This document shows positions 43,277 through 52,661 of a DNA stretch of 64,000 nucleotides, piece by piece. How positions within the stretch are numbered: position 1 is the stretch's first letter; every line of letters starts with the position of its first letter. Both the position numbers and the translations under genes were made by a program. The stretch is from Candidatus Gastranaerophilales bacterium. GTDB lineage: Bacteria > Cyanobacteriota > Vampirovibrionia > Gastranaerophilales > Gastranaerophilaceae. Location of the stretch: positions 34,011-98,010 of the forward strand of contig CALUVW010000004.1 of the NCBI GenBank assembly GCA_944324315.1, read 5' to 3'. The notes beneath the pieces are model-generated. The model saw only the letters and a list, made by a program, of their open reading frames with translations. It was not told the DNA's origin and made no database searches.

Positions 43277-44602
43277 TTATCGTATTTCTTTAGTCAGTTT
43301 TAAAAGCGCTGTATAAGAAGGAAGAATTGTTGTTTTGCCAGCCATAGTCGCTTTATCTATTGCTTTTTTTATATTTGGTTCAATTATAATTTTTTCTTGC
43401 GGTATTCCTGCATATTTTAGCCTTAAAGCCATATCATTTGCACGTATACCAGATGTTATAACAAGTTTCTGTGCATTTTTCAACTGCTCGAAATCGCTGT
43501 CCCAGAGCCAGGAAATATCTCTGCCGTCTGCATAGTTATCATTAATCGCGATTACAATATTAGAATTCAAATCAACAGTTTTTAAAACTTCACTTGCACC
43601 TGTCGGATTTTTGATAAGCTGTATTATTGCAGGATTGCCGTTAATAATACGTTTTTCTGTCCGCCCAAAAATTGCGTGGTATGTATCAAGAGCTTTTTGA
43701 ATTTCTTCTTGATTTAAACCGTTTTCAAACCCGAAAGCGATTGATGCAAGCGCATTATAAGCGTTATAAAGACCTGATAGATTTACTTTAAAGTCAAAAG
43801 ACATACCTCTATTTTTTACAGTTAAAATAGAATAATCATTAAAAACTTTTACATCTGCAGGATAATCACAATCAGGGCGTTTATACCCGCATTTAGGACA
43901 GTAATAGTGTCCCTGCTGCGCAAAAAATTGTTTTGAATATTTCAATTCTTCTCCGCATGAGCAGTTAAATACTTCTGAAGGCGCGTTTGATTTATGCTCA
44001 TAAGTACAATCGTATTCAACAGTTTCAAATCCGTAGTATACAGCATATTTAGTGATATTAAAAGTCGCTACAATCGGGTCATCAGCATTCAAGATAAGCT
44101 TTAAATCAGGATTTTTATCTATTGCATTTTTTATAAATCCTGCAGTAGTATTTAATTCTCCGTACCTGTCAAGCTGATCACGAAAAAGATTTGTGACTAC
44201 AAGGTAATCTGATTTCAGATAATCATAAAGTTTGGTTAAATATGCTTCATCAGATTCAATAACAGCATAATCAAATCTTTTTAAAGGTTCAATTTCTAAT
44301 GCAAACACATTTGCAACACCTGTAAGCATATTGGCGCCTTTTAGATTATGAATAACCCGCTGGTTCGCGATTTCTAAAATATGCGCAATCAGCCCCGATG
44401 TTGTCGATTTTCCGTTTGTGCCGGTAATTGTTACTATTCGCTTTTTTACGTACATTGAACAATACTTTAAAAAATCAGGACAAATTTTCAATGCAACCAT
44501 TCCTGCAAAAGATGTTCCTGATGATCTGTTTAAAAGCCTTATCCCCAGATATGCACACTTTGCTATAATTAATGCCGGATAAAATTTTATTTTCCCTATC
44601 AT
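43277..44602 (-). CDS. murT: MurT-like lipid II isoglutaminyl synthase subunit
   Basis: 441 aa Mur-ligase fold: P-loop TITGTNGKSTTSGLIAHIL (about 57-75), FDYAVIESDEAYL, and SDYLVVTNLFRDQLDRYGEL. A four-Cys zinc ribbon (CSCG...CPKCG, about 205-232) in the middle domain and a C-terminal DUF1727 region are the MurT hallmarks. With GatD it amidates glutamate in peptidoglycan stems. GatD normally adjoins murT but no glutamine amidotransferase lies next to it here. AAAGGA precedes the ATG. Confidence 0.93.
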   Translation of the reverse strand: MIGKIKFYPALIIAKCAYLGIRLLNRSSGTSFAGMVALKICPDFLKYCSMYVKKRIVTITGTNGKSTTSGLIAHILEIANQRVIHNLKGANMLTGVANVFALEIEPLKRFDYAVIESDEAYLTKLYDYLKSDYLVVTNLFRDQLDRYGELNTTAGFIKNAIDKNPDLKLILNADDPIVATFNITKYAVYYGFETVEYDCTYEHKSNAPSEVFNCSCGEELKYSKQFFAQQGHYYCPKCGYKRPDCDYPADVKVFNDYSILTVKNRGMSFDFKVNLSGLYNAYNALASIAFGFENGLNQEEIQKALDTYHAIFGRTEKRIINGNPAIIQLIKNPTGASEVLKTVDLNSNIVIAINDNYADGRDISWLWDSDFEQLKNAQKLVITSGIRANDMALRLKYAGIPQEKIIIEPNIKKAIDKATMAGKTTILPSYTALLKLTKEIR

Positions 44603-44689
44603 AAATAGTCCTTTAGACGTATTCTTTTTCCCTTGATATTATTCTATACTTCTTTAATATAATAATACAAAAGTAAGAAATAATAAAAA

Positions 44690-45049
44690 ATGTATTTATT
44701 TATTGCAATAATTTTTATAGCAGAATTAATAATTGCCTGTACAATAATAAATTATATTATAAAGGCAGACAAAGCGGTTTGCAGATATAATGAATGCATA
44801 AAAGTCTTTAACCCGCTTGTTCAGACTTGCCTGCAATACGCAAGATGTCTTGTTACAACATTTAACAGTTCATTTGAAAGTTTTATTGATTTCGTTAGAA
44901 AAAAACAGGAACAGATTGTTTATAAAACAATATTAATAATTGCTATCTATTCTCTTTTATTTATTTTTAAAATAAAATCCGATAAAGCATCAAAGATTTA
45001 CAAGCTCGTTGGCGCAATTCGCGATATAGCAACGGATTTCGTTGTTTGA
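44690..45049 (+). CDS. Small membrane protein, 119 aa
   Basis: Two membrane helices, about 2-24 (LFIAIIFIAELIIACTIINY) and 78-96 (TILIIAIYSLLFIF), flank a soluble helix with Cys residues. It lies 55 bp before a YtxH-like gene and may start that operon. Ribosome site is weak. Not assigned to a family. Confidence 0.6.
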   Translation: MYLFIAIIFIAELIIACTIINYIIKADKAVCRYNECIKVFNPLVQTCLQYARCLVTTFNSSFESFIDFVRKKQEQIVYKTILIIAIYSLLFIFKIKSDKASKIYKLVGAIRDIATDFVV

Positions 45050-45104
45050 CTTGTAATAATTTAAAAAATATGTTAAAATTATATATGAAAGATGAGGTTA
45101 TGTT

Positions 45105-45422
45105 ATGAGTAAAAACAAATCATTAATGTTCGGAATGGGTTTGCTTGCAGGCGTTGTAGGCGGACTTATTGCAGGTGTACTCTATGCACCAAAATCTGGA
45201 GAAGAATCAAGACGCCAGATTAAAGAAGCTGCGTGCGAATTGTATGAAAAAAATTCTCCTGCTATAAAGGAAGCAAAAAAACAGGCCCTTGAAAATATTG
45301 ATTTAATGAAATATAAGCTGGAAAGGCAATTAAGAAAATTTAATAATATGATAAAATCAAAGAAACTTCTAAAAGCAAAAGAGCTTGAAGAAATGGACGA
45401 TGAATACAATTACGATAACTAA
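45105..45422 (+). CDS. YtxH domain-containing protein
   Basis: 105 aa. Glycine-rich membrane segment at about 8-28 (GMGLLAGVVGGLIAGVLYAP) followed by KSGEESRRQIKEA, the YtxH pattern, then a helical Lys/Glu-rich tail. Members are general-stress or envelope proteins of unknown mechanism. GAGG precedes the ATG. A second YtxH gene is at 45986. Confidence 0.88.
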   Translation: MSKNKSLMFGMGLLAGVVGGLIAGVLYAPKSGEESRRQIKEAACELYEKNSPAIKEAKKQALENIDLMKYKLERQLRKFNNMIKSKKLLKAKELEEMDDEYNYDN

Positions 45423-45557
45423 TCACACAAACAAAAGGGTAAAAACGCTCACTCCCGTTTTTACCTAAAAATATAAATATCAAAGATAATACAAAAAGCG
45501 AAACGACTGGCAATGATACGTTAAGTTTATTGAATGTCTTCGCAGAGGGTAAAAAAA

Positions 45558-45914
45558 ATGGAAATGTCTCAAATTGCGTTAAATCAAGGATTAACTTTTC
45601 TAACCTGGGCAACAGGTATAGTTATAATTGTTGTTGCAGGCTTTCTTGTTAAACTTTTGATTGACCTTTCGGTTCTGGCTAAAAACCTGAATCAGACTTC
45701 AATTATTGTCAACACGGAATTAAAACCGACATTAAAAGAATTAAATGAAACACTAAGCTCAATAAATGAAATAGTGAAAAATACAGATAAAGGCGTCGGA
45801 GATTTTAAAACTGCTGTAGGCAAAGTAATTGATAAAACCAAAATAATTTCCGGAACTTTATTCGGCGGATTAATAAAGGGCTTTACAACAGCATACAATT
45901 TATTTAAAAAATAG
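45558..45914 (+). CDS. DUF948-like single-span protein
   Basis: 118 aa from the ATG at 45558, after AGAGGG. A membrane helix near the N-terminus (about 14-36) is followed by coiled-coil helices with the ELKPTLKELNETLSSINEIV pattern typical of DUF948, then a short hydrophobic end (SGTLFGGLIKGF). It lies between two YtxH genes, an association often seen in DUF948 loci. Confidence 0.78.
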   Translation: MEMSQIALNQGLTFLTWATGIVIIVVAGFLVKLLIDLSVLAKNLNQTSIIVNTELKPTLKELNETLSSINEIVKNTDKGVGDFKTAVGKVIDKTKIISGTLFGGLIKGFTTAYNLFKK

Positions 45915-45985
45915 TAGTTTCCGGTAATTATTTATTAATACAAAATTGATAGAATATTAAAGAAACAGTAAAGGAGATATAAATT

Positions 45986-46258
45986 ATGTCAGCAACTAAA
46001 TTTTTAGCAGGTTTTATTGTAGGCGGAGCAATCGGTGCTATTGCAGGAGTTCTTCTTGCCCCAAAATCAGGCGAAGAAACACGTGCAATGATTGCAGACG
46101 GGGCTAAAGAGGCTATGAAAAGAGCCGATGAAACAGTAAAACAAATTCAGTCTAAAGCAGACGATGTTGTTTCTGATATGCAGAAAAAAGGTGACGAAAT
46201 TAAAGAAAAACTTCAAAACCTTATTAATCAGCAAAAAGAAGCAAAACAAGAAGCTTAA
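45986..46258 (+). CDS. YtxH domain-containing protein
   Basis: 90 aa, paralogue of the 45105 protein: FLAGFIVGGAIGAIAGVLLAPKSGEETR, then amphipathic Lys/Asp/Glu helices. AAAGGAG site. A terminator follows, closing the YtxH-DUF948-YtxH group. Confidence 0.9.
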   Translation: MSATKFLAGFIVGGAIGAIAGVLLAPKSGEETRAMIADGAKEAMKRADETVKQIQSKADDVVSDMQKKGDEIKEKLQNLINQQKEAKQEA

Positions 46259-46262
46259 TAAG

Positions 46263-46285
46263 AAAGGGCGAAAGCCCTTTTTTAT
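46263..46285 (+). terminator. Terminator after the YtxH group
   Basis: Stem AAAGGGC with GCCCTTT, loop GAAA, then TTTTATT. Confidence 0.88.
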
Positions 46286-46309
46286 TGCGATTTAAAAAAT
46301 TTAGTCTTA

Positions 46310-46999
46310 TTACCAGGGATAATCGTCTGCAATTTCCCAGCCATCCATCATAATTACTGCAGCACAGTAGATTCCATCTTTCTTGCAGGCTCTAGACTCC
46401 GGACCTTCCATTAAAGTATCACGAGACGTATCTCTTTCGGCTGTTTGACCGGTTACATATCCAAGTCCGTATGGAATAAGACCTTTTTTAGAATCAATAT
46501 TAAACATAAATACATCTCTGCCATATCGATTTGGAGGCTTCAGACCATTTATATCAACTATTATTGTTGCAGATACGTAAGTTTTCCCTGATATTGTCCA
46601 CTGGTAAATATTTGGTGCTATCAAAATTCCATTTGGCAAAATTAACTTCTGTGCCCCTGGGAAACCGCCATAAGTATCACATGTACCCTCATCATTACAC
46701 GAAATTTGATAGTTCAGAGGGAGTTCATCAGAATTATACTCCTTTATTACTTTAAAATAAGGCTTTATATATGTCTCACTAAATGTTGTACTATCAACAA
46801 TTTCCCATCCTTCAGTACTGCCGAGACTATTTTCAGCCATCCTGATTCCTTGAGTCAGCAGTGAATATGTTTGTTTTAATTTAATTGCTGTTTGTTTCTT
46901 TTGATAATTTTTGATAATAGAAGGGATTGTCAATGCAGCTACAACTCCGATTATGCCTAATGTAATCAACGTTTCTGCCAAAGTAAAAGCTGTTTTCAT
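46310..46999 (-). CDS. Pilin-like protein paired with an XRE regulator
   Basis: 229 aa, intact. Very short leader (MKTA) before FTLAETLITLGIIGVVAALT, the prepilin-peptidase site and membrane helix. The body has VDINGLKPPNRYGRDVF near residue 155 and ends with CAAVIMMDGWEIADDYP, which matches the ends of the 19404 and 37156 proteins. AAAGGAG precedes the ATG. No homopolymer tract. It is divergent from the 47053 regulator, whose start codon lies inside its promoter. Confidence 0.88.
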   Translation of the reverse strand: MKTAFTLAETLITLGIIGVVAALTIPSIIKNYQKKQTAIKLKQTYSLLTQGIRMAENSLGSTEGWEIVDSTTFSETYIKPYFKVIKEYNSDELPLNYQISCNDEGTCDTYGGFPGAQKLILPNGILIAPNIYQWTISGKTYVSATIIVDINGLKPPNRYGRDVFMFNIDSKKGLIPYGLGYVTGQTAERDTSRDTLMEGPESRACKKDGIYCAAVIMMDGWEIADDYPW

Positions 47000-47038
47000 A
47001 TCAACTCCTTTGTAGGTAATTCCGAACAGTATATTAAT

Positions 47039-47067
47039 ATTATAACATTAGCATGAAAATTATGCAA
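47039..47067 (-). promoter_or_regulatory. Pilin-like gene promoter overlapping the XRE start
   Basis: Minus strand TTGCAT (47067-47062), 17 bases, TATAAT (47044-47039). The -35 lies within the first codons of the XRE gene. Confidence 0.65.
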
Positions 47068-47334
47068 GCTGAGAACAAAGAAAAACGACGTTTACTATTA
47101 CTTGCTGTTGCCAAAACAGTTAAAGAGCTGAGAATAAATACAGGCAAATCAATAAGTTTAATTTCAAATGAACTGAATGTCTCAAAATCTATATGGTCTG
47201 ATGTTGAACTGGCAAAATCCGACCTTCAATTTTCAACTTTTTGGAGGATTGCGGAAGCTCTAGAAATTTCTCCAGAAGAACTTGTAAAAAAAATAAAACA
47301 AAACTTATCAGAAAATATAAGTTTTATTGAATAA
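47053..47334 (+). CDS. XRE-family regulator divergent from a pilin-like gene
   Basis: 93 aa. Helix-turn-helix at about 18-70 (ELRINTGKSISLISNELNVS; WSDVELAKSDLQFSTFWRIA). No ribosome site is visible before ATG 47053 or the second ATG 47062, and TATAAC ends 6 bases upstream, so the transcript may be leaderless. It most likely controls the adjoining pilin-like gene and itself. A similar arrangement exists at 59055. Confidence 0.85.
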   Translation: MKIMQAENKEKRRLLLLAVAKTVKELRINTGKSISLISNELNVSKSIWSDVELAKSDLQFSTFWRIAEALEISPEELVKKIKQNLSENISFIE

Positions 47335-47340
47335 CTACAA

Positions 47341-47706
47341 TTATCTGTTTTTCAAAGCATCATTGAGAGCTTTTTCTAAAACTGTAATTTTATTTTCTAA
47401 AACCTGAATTTTTGCCTCAGCAGATGTATTTGAAATAGACCCCTTTTCCAATTCTCGTTTGTAAGCATTAAATTTTTCTTTCAACGATGTGTAAAGTGGT
47501 GCAAAAAAGAATATTGCGGAAATTTCACCCAGAACAAACATAATAAGAGTATACAAAGCCATATTCAATGTAACTTCGTATGGTGTAACTTTTAAAATTT
47601 GAGCCAAATTACTACTTAAAAGAGTTATGCCGGCTGTCTCTTGATAGTTCATTATTATCAAAAATATTAAAATCAGTGCTGCGAATATTGATATGAATTT
47701 TTGCAT
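47341..47706 (-). CDS. LapA-like two-helix membrane protein
   Basis: 121 aa. Two membrane helices (about 4-20 and 45-70, LNMALYTLIMFVLGEISAIFFFAPLY) and a C-terminal coiled coil (NKITVLEKALNDALK). This is the LapA (DUF1049) layout. AAGGAG lies before the ATG. It follows the rluA-type gene closely and is probably cotranscribed with it and lspA. Confidence 0.75.
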   Translation of the reverse strand: MQKFISIFAALILIFLIIMNYQETAGITLLSSNLAQILKVTPYEVTLNMALYTLIMFVLGEISAIFFFAPLYTSLKEKFNAYKRELEKGSISNTSAEAKIQVLENKITVLEKALNDALKNR

Positions 47707-47713
47707 AGTTATT

Positions 47714-48616
47714 TTAGCTCCTTAAATATTTTAGTACTTTTTCTATCTTTTCATCAGGTTGAATTTGTAATTCTATTATTTCACTTCCAAAAGGTTTTGT
47801 AAACCTTAAAAAGAATGACTGTAAAACCTGCTCATCAGTCTTCACCTTACCTCGCCCCGCCCCGTATAAAGTATCATTGTAGACAGGATGATTAATACTT
47901 TTCATATGAACTCTTATCTGATGTGTTCTGCCGGTAATCAAAGTCAATTCAATATAGGTCGCATCTTTGAATCTTTCAAGGACTTTGACAATTGTCCTGC
48001 TTGACTTACCGTCATCTCTTGTCATCATTTTATGTGGTTGATTGGGATTTCTACCTATTGGGGAATTAATTTCAAATTCATCTTCCTTTATAACACCTTT
48101 AACTATTGCACGATATTTCTTTGTAACGGTATGATTTTTAATCTGTCCGGCGAGAAATTCGTGTGCCCTGTTATTTTTTGCAATCATTAAAAGACCTGAT
48201 GTATTTCTGTCGAGCCTGTGCAAAATTCCGCGCCTAAACTCGCCGTTCAAATCGGAAAGCTCATTACCATATTTATATAGTAAGGCATTGACAAGAGTAT
48301 TTTCACGTTCAATCGTTGTAGGATGAGTGAGCATGCCGGAAATTTTATTTACAACAAGCATATTTTCATCTTCATAAACAATATCCAGAGGAATATTCTG
48401 CGGCTTAATCTCCAGACTTTCCTGTTCAGGAATTTCAAAATCAATTTTATCATTTTCTTTTAGAATATAAGAGGATTTTTTAATATCATTATTAACTTTT
48501 ACACATCCTGATTTTATTAAACTTTGAATTTTTGAACGTGACAAATCAGGTATTATTTCTGACAAATAACAATCTAATCTTTTATCTTCATCGTTTTCAT
48601 CTGTATAAAATATCAT
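47714..48616 (-). CDS. RluA-family 23S rRNA pseudouridine synthase (RluD-like)
   Basis: 300 aa. N-terminal S4 domain (about 1-70; LSRSKIQSLIKSGCVKVNN) and the catalytic HRLDRNTSGLLMIAKN (Asp is the nucleophile, about residue 133). TGRTHQIRVHM is the second family signature. Start overlaps the lspA stop by four bases. Confidence 0.95.
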   Translation of the reverse strand: MIFYTDENDEDKRLDCYLSEIIPDLSRSKIQSLIKSGCVKVNNDIKKSSYILKENDKIDFEIPEQESLEIKPQNIPLDIVYEDENMLVVNKISGMLTHPTTIERENTLVNALLYKYGNELSDLNGEFRRGILHRLDRNTSGLLMIAKNNRAHEFLAGQIKNHTVTKKYRAIVKGVIKEDEFEINSPIGRNPNQPHKMMTRDDGKSSRTIVKVLERFKDATYIELTLITGRTHQIRVHMKSINHPVYNDTLYGAGRGKVKTDEQVLQSFFLRFTKPFGSEIIELQIQPDEKIEKVLKYLRS

Positions 48617-49074
48617 TTTTTCTTATTTATAAGTATTAAAATTATCAATGCAATCACACCGATATTAATGAATATATCAGAAATATTAAAAACAGGGAAA
48701 TTAATAAAGTTTAATTGAAAATAATCTCTAACATAACCGTACACAATTCTTTCATGCAAATTTCCGGCAATACCTGCTGATAAAAGAGCTATAAAAAAGC
48801 AGGACTTTAAAGAAATTGATTTTAAACGGTGAATAACATGCAATGCTAGAAGCACAAGCGCAACCATTGAAAGAATAATGAGTAATTCTCTTGCATCCTG
48901 TAAAATATTAAAAGCTGCACCTGTATTTTTCACATAATTCAATGAAAACACGGGATTAGATAATTTGTATCCGTGTAAAAGTTTATCAACAAGCAGATTT
49001 GAACAATACAGATCCGTAAAAATAAAAAATACATAACATATTACAAAGTATAAAAATTTACTTGTCTTTTCCAT
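48613..49074 (-). CDS. lspA: Lipoprotein signal peptidase (signal peptidase II)
   Basis: About 153 aa from MEKTSKFLYFVICYVFF, with four membrane helices. The catalytic Asp pair is in VRDYF and FNISD. The usual GNLIDR is GNLHER here, a conservative change next to the active site. KNTGAAFNI is the typical second block. Start at 49074 is chosen because the longer frame adds only residues overlapping the preceding gene. It removes signal peptides from lipoproteins. Confidence 0.93.
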   Translation of the reverse strand: MEKTSKFLYFVICYVFFIFTDLYCSNLLVDKLLHGYKLSNPVFSLNYVKNTGAAFNILQDARELLIILSMVALVLLALHVIHRLKSISLKSCFFIALLSAGIAGNLHERIVYGYVRDYFQLNFINFPVFNISDIFINIGVIALIILILINKKK

Positions 49075-49984
49075 CTGTGCTATTCCCTGAATTATCCTCA
49101 AATTTAATATATTTATTTTCGGGGATTACGTTAATCCTGGTCATTATAAATGCAAGACCGCCCATATAAACCCTTATTTCTTTATCTGTATAGTTTTCAG
49201 CTCTTGTAATCCCTACCGATGCAACATTATATTCATTTACATTATCTTTATTTGAAACAAATACTCTTTCCAATATGTTGTCATCAGGAAGTTTTCTAAA
49301 AGCATCATCCGATTTTGTTTGAGGATAAATTATATTCTCTTTATTTATAGAGGCAATCACAACACTATCTTTAGGTGCATCAACTTTTAATGTAGAAGTA
49401 TAATCTTTTCCTGCGCCTATTTGATTAGGTGCTGTCAGCTCAATATTTATATATCTTGCATCACCATATTTTAATGTTGAAGTCTCTTCTATTATTTTTT
49501 CAGAACTTATCAACCACTTGCTACCCTGTTTTTCCAAAAAATAAACACACTTTGAAAAAGAGTACAATTCTCCGACAACTTCTATTTCTCCAACCAGGTC
49601 CTTAGATGTTGCAACAGCTGTTTCGTCAACAGTCACTGTAGCATAATTATCTGTAAACTCAATATTATTAATATGAGTAGTATATACAATGTCAGGGTAG
49701 GTTTTCCATGTCTCTTTTATCAACTTGAAATATATATCTTTTGCAAAACCATCACAGTTTACAAAATCTTTTGAATAAAGAGTGGACAACCCATCCAAAT
49801 CATATTTATTGGTATAGACCATTTGTTGATTTATAACGTTTTTTATATCATTTAATGTTGATTTATATATCTTATTTTGTTCTATTCTTGCCTTATATTG
49901 GGTAAAAATACCGGCATTAGAAGGTATTTGTGCAATAAAACACACTAATAAAGCTGTACTTAATAAAACGGATAACTTTTTCAT
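49058..49984 (-). CDS. Exported protein with NTF2-like domain
   Basis: 308 aa from MKKLSVLLSTALLVCFIAQI, a clear signal peptide. Residues about 30-150 match the NTF2/SnoaL-like pattern (helices, then LSTLYSKDFVNCDGF and a WLISSEKI-type strand). The second half is beta-rich with no recognised family. Overlaps lspA by 17 bases, so it heads that operon. Function unknown. Confidence 0.75.
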   Translation of the reverse strand: MKKLSVLLSTALLVCFIAQIPSNAGIFTQYKARIEQNKIYKSTLNDIKNVINQQMVYTNKYDLDGLSTLYSKDFVNCDGFAKDIYFKLIKETWKTYPDIVYTTHINNIEFTDNYATVTVDETAVATSKDLVGEIEVVGELYSFSKCVYFLEKQGSKWLISSEKIIEETSTLKYGDARYINIELTAPNQIGAGKDYTSTLKVDAPKDSVVIASINKENIIYPQTKSDDAFRKLPDDNILERVFVSNKDNVNEYNVASVGITRAENYTDKEIRVYMGGLAFIMTRINVIPENKYIKFEDNSGNSTDGKDK

Positions 49985-50054
49985 ATCTTTATTATACATA
50001 AAAACTTTTTTTTGTGCTAATATTTTTAACGTAGATTAGGAGAGAATAAAAAGT

Positions 50055-52532
50055 ATGAAAGATGCATATTTTCCACAAGAAATAGAAAAAAAATGGCAAA
50101 AAATATGGGAAGAAAAAGGCGCCTTTAAAACCCCTGACACAAGCGATAAACCTAAATATTATGCTTTGTCAATGTTTCCATATCCGTCAGGCAAGCTCCA
50201 CATGGGGCATGTTAGAAATTATACAATAACAGATGTTATTGCCCGTTTTAAAAAGATGAACGGCTATAATGTGCTTCACCCGATGGGTTGGGACAGCTTC
50301 GGACTTCCTGCCGAAAATGCAGCAATGAAACACGGTGCAAATCCCGAAAACTGGACTGATGAAAATATTGCATATATGACAAAACAATTAAAAATGCTCG
50401 GGCTTTCTTACGATTGGGACAGAGAAGTCACAACCTGCAAACCTGACTATTACAAATGGACGCAGTGGCTTTTCCTTCAATTATACAAAAAAGGTCTTGC
50501 ATATAAAAAAGAAGCTGCTGTTAACTGGTGCGAAGAATGCGGTACAGTACTTGCGAATGAACAGGTAATCGACGGGAAATGTTGGAGATGCGACCATATT
50601 GTTGAGAAAAAGTATCTTTCACAGTGGTTTTTAAAGATTACGGATTATGCGGAAGTTCTTCTTGAAGATTTAGATAAACTTACAGGATGGGGCGATAACG
50701 TAAAAACAATGCAGGCAAACTGGATTGGAAAATCAGAAGGTGCAATTTTAAAATTTAAAGTTGTTGAAAATGATTTGGAAGTTCCTGTATACACTACACG
50801 TCCTGATACTGTACATGGTATTACTTATCTTGTTGTTGCTCCTGAATACAAAGATATAGAAAAGCTTACAACTTCTGAAAATAAAGAGGCCGTTGAAGCA
50901 TATCGTGCCAACGCAAGAAAAATGACAGAAATTGAAAGACTTTCAACAGACAGGGTAAAAACGGGTGTACCTTTAGGAACTCACTGTATTAATCCGTTTA
51001 CGGGAGAAAAATTCCCTCTTTGGACAGCGGATTATGCGCTTGTTGAATACGGAACAGGTGCAGTAATGGCTGTTCCTGCCCACGATACACGTGATTTCGA
51101 CTTCGCGAAAAAGTACAATCTGCCTGTCAAAGTTGTAATTCAAAATCCTGAGAAACCTTCTGACTGCAAGACTGAAGCATATACAGAACCGGGTGTTCTT
51201 ATTAATTCCAACGAATTTGACGGAATGGATAATGAAAAAGCTAAAAAAGCGATTACACAAAAAGCTGTTGACGGCGGTTTTGGTGAATTTAAAACCCAGT
51301 ACAGATTAAGAGATTGGCTTGTTTCAAGGCAAAGATACTGGGGTGCTCCTATTCCTGTTGTATATTGCGACAAATGCGGAATTCAACCTGTGCCGGAAGA
51401 GCAGCTGCCTGTATTGCTTCCTAAAGATGTTGATTTCAGCGTTGTCGGAAAATCTCCGATTACAACTTCAAAGACTTTTTTGAATACAACATGCCCTTGC
51501 TGCGGCGGGCCTGCTAAACGTGAAACAGATACTATGGATACTTTTGTATGTTCAAGTTGGTATTATCTCAGGTATTCTGATGCTAAAAATGACAAAATGC
51601 CGTTTGCAAAAGATAAGGTAAATAAATGGCTTCCGGTTGATCAATATGTCGGCGGAATTGAGCATGCAATTTTGCACCTCTTGTATTCAAGATTTTTCAC
51701 AAAAGCATTAAGAGATATGGGGCTTCTTGATTTTGATGAACCTTTTAAAAACCTTTTAACTCAAGGTATGGTATTAAAAGACGGCTCTAAAATGTCGAAG
51801 TCAAAAGGAAACACTGTTGACCCCGATGAAATATTTGAAAATTACGGAGCAGATACTGCAAGGTTGTTTATACTTTCAGATTCACCGCCGGCACGTGATT
51901 TTGACTGGTCAGATGCAGGTGTTGAAGGATGTTACAAATTCCTCAACAGAGTTTGGAGATTAATTTCTTCAAATGCTGAGTATATTTCCGCTTCACCATT
52001 CACCCTTCACTCTTCACTCAAAAAAGACAATGACGATATGGTTCGTCTTGTCCATATTGCAATCAAGGGAATTACAAATGACATTTCAAATGACTTCCAG
52101 TTTAACACAGTAATTTCAAAATACAGGGAACTTGTTAATGCAATTTACGATTGGAGAGGCAAAAAGTCTGAACTTGATGATGAAGATAAAGCAGTATTGA
52201 GTTTTGCAATATTAACATTAATCAAATTAATGTCACCTGTTGCGGTTCACCTGACAGAGGAAGCATGGCATGATTTAGGCGGAGAAGGTTCAATCCATGA
52301 TGTTGAGTGGCCGAAATGGGATGAAAATCTTGCTAAAGCAAGCTCAATCACGCTTGTTGTTCAAATTAACGGCAAGGTTAAAGACAAAATTGAGGCAGAT
52401 GAAGCTTTATCTGAAGATGAATTAAAAGCTCTTGCTCTGAACAGCGAAAAAGTAAAAGAGTTGACTGCAGGAAAGACAATTGTCAAAACAATTGTTGTTC
52501 CCAAAAAGTTAGTGAACATTGTTGTAAAATAA
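50055..52532 (+). CDS. leuS: Leucyl-tRNA synthetase
   Basis: 825 aa, bacterial type. HIGH-class motif HMGHVRNYTI at about 50, editing domain near 225-415, KMSKSKGN at about 578, and the C-terminal anticodon and extension domains. A short insert SPFTLHSSLKKDN at about 649-661 is encoded by a TTCACT-type repeat. AGGAG precedes the ATG. No T-box leader is seen in the 55 bp upstream. Confidence 0.99.
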   Translation: MKDAYFPQEIEKKWQKIWEEKGAFKTPDTSDKPKYYALSMFPYPSGKLHMGHVRNYTITDVIARFKKMNGYNVLHPMGWDSFGLPAENAAMKHGANPENWTDENIAYMTKQLKMLGLSYDWDREVTTCKPDYYKWTQWLFLQLYKKGLAYKKEAAVNWCEECGTVLANEQVIDGKCWRCDHIVEKKYLSQWFLKITDYAEVLLEDLDKLTGWGDNVKTMQANWIGKSEGAILKFKVVENDLEVPVYTTRPDTVHGITYLVVAPEYKDIEKLTTSENKEAVEAYRANARKMTEIERLSTDRVKTGVPLGTHCINPFTGEKFPLWTADYALVEYGTGAVMAVPAHDTRDFDFAKKYNLPVKVVIQNPEKPSDCKTEAYTEPGVLINSNEFDGMDNEKAKKAITQKAVDGGFGEFKTQYRLRDWLVSRQRYWGAPIPVVYCDKCGIQPVPEEQLPVLLPKDVDFSVVGKSPITTSKTFLNTTCPCCGGPAKRETDTMDTFVCSSWYYLRYSDAKNDKMPFAKDKVNKWLPVDQYVGGIEHAILHLLYSRFFTKALRDMGLLDFDEPFKNLLTQGMVLKDGSKMSKSKGNTVDPDEIFENYGADTARLFILSDSPPARDFDWSDAGVEGCYKFLNRVWRLISSNAEYISASPFTLHSSLKKDNDDMVRLVHIAIKGITNDISNDFQFNTVISKYRELVNAIYDWRGKKSELDDEDKAVLSFAILTLIKLMSPVAVHLTEEAWHDLGGEGSIHDVEWPKWDENLAKASSITLVVQINGKVKDKIEADEALSEDELKALALNSEKVKELTAGKTIVKTIVVPKKLVNIVVK

Positions 52533-52537
52533 TAAGT

Positions 52538-52567
52538 AAAAAGCCGGTATTAAATACCGGCTTTTTT
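52538..52567 (+). terminator. Terminator after leuS
   Basis: Stem AAAAAGCCGGTAT with ATACCGGCTTTTTT. Confidence 0.92.
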
Positions 52568-52661
52568 GAAGAAAAGAACTTTACAAATAGTAAAATTCCG
52601 CCCGTATCAGGATTTATGTATTATAATAGAATATGTAAAATTACAGATAAGGGATAGAGTT

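Noticed and set aside
50000..50054. T-box leader upstream of leuS
   Set aside because: Only 55 bases separate it from the divergent gene, too short for a T-box, and no conserved T-box sequence is seen.
52566..52661. MurC start inside the leuS terminator
   Set aside because: The extra residues are unlike MurC and the TTG at 52662 has a better ribosome site.
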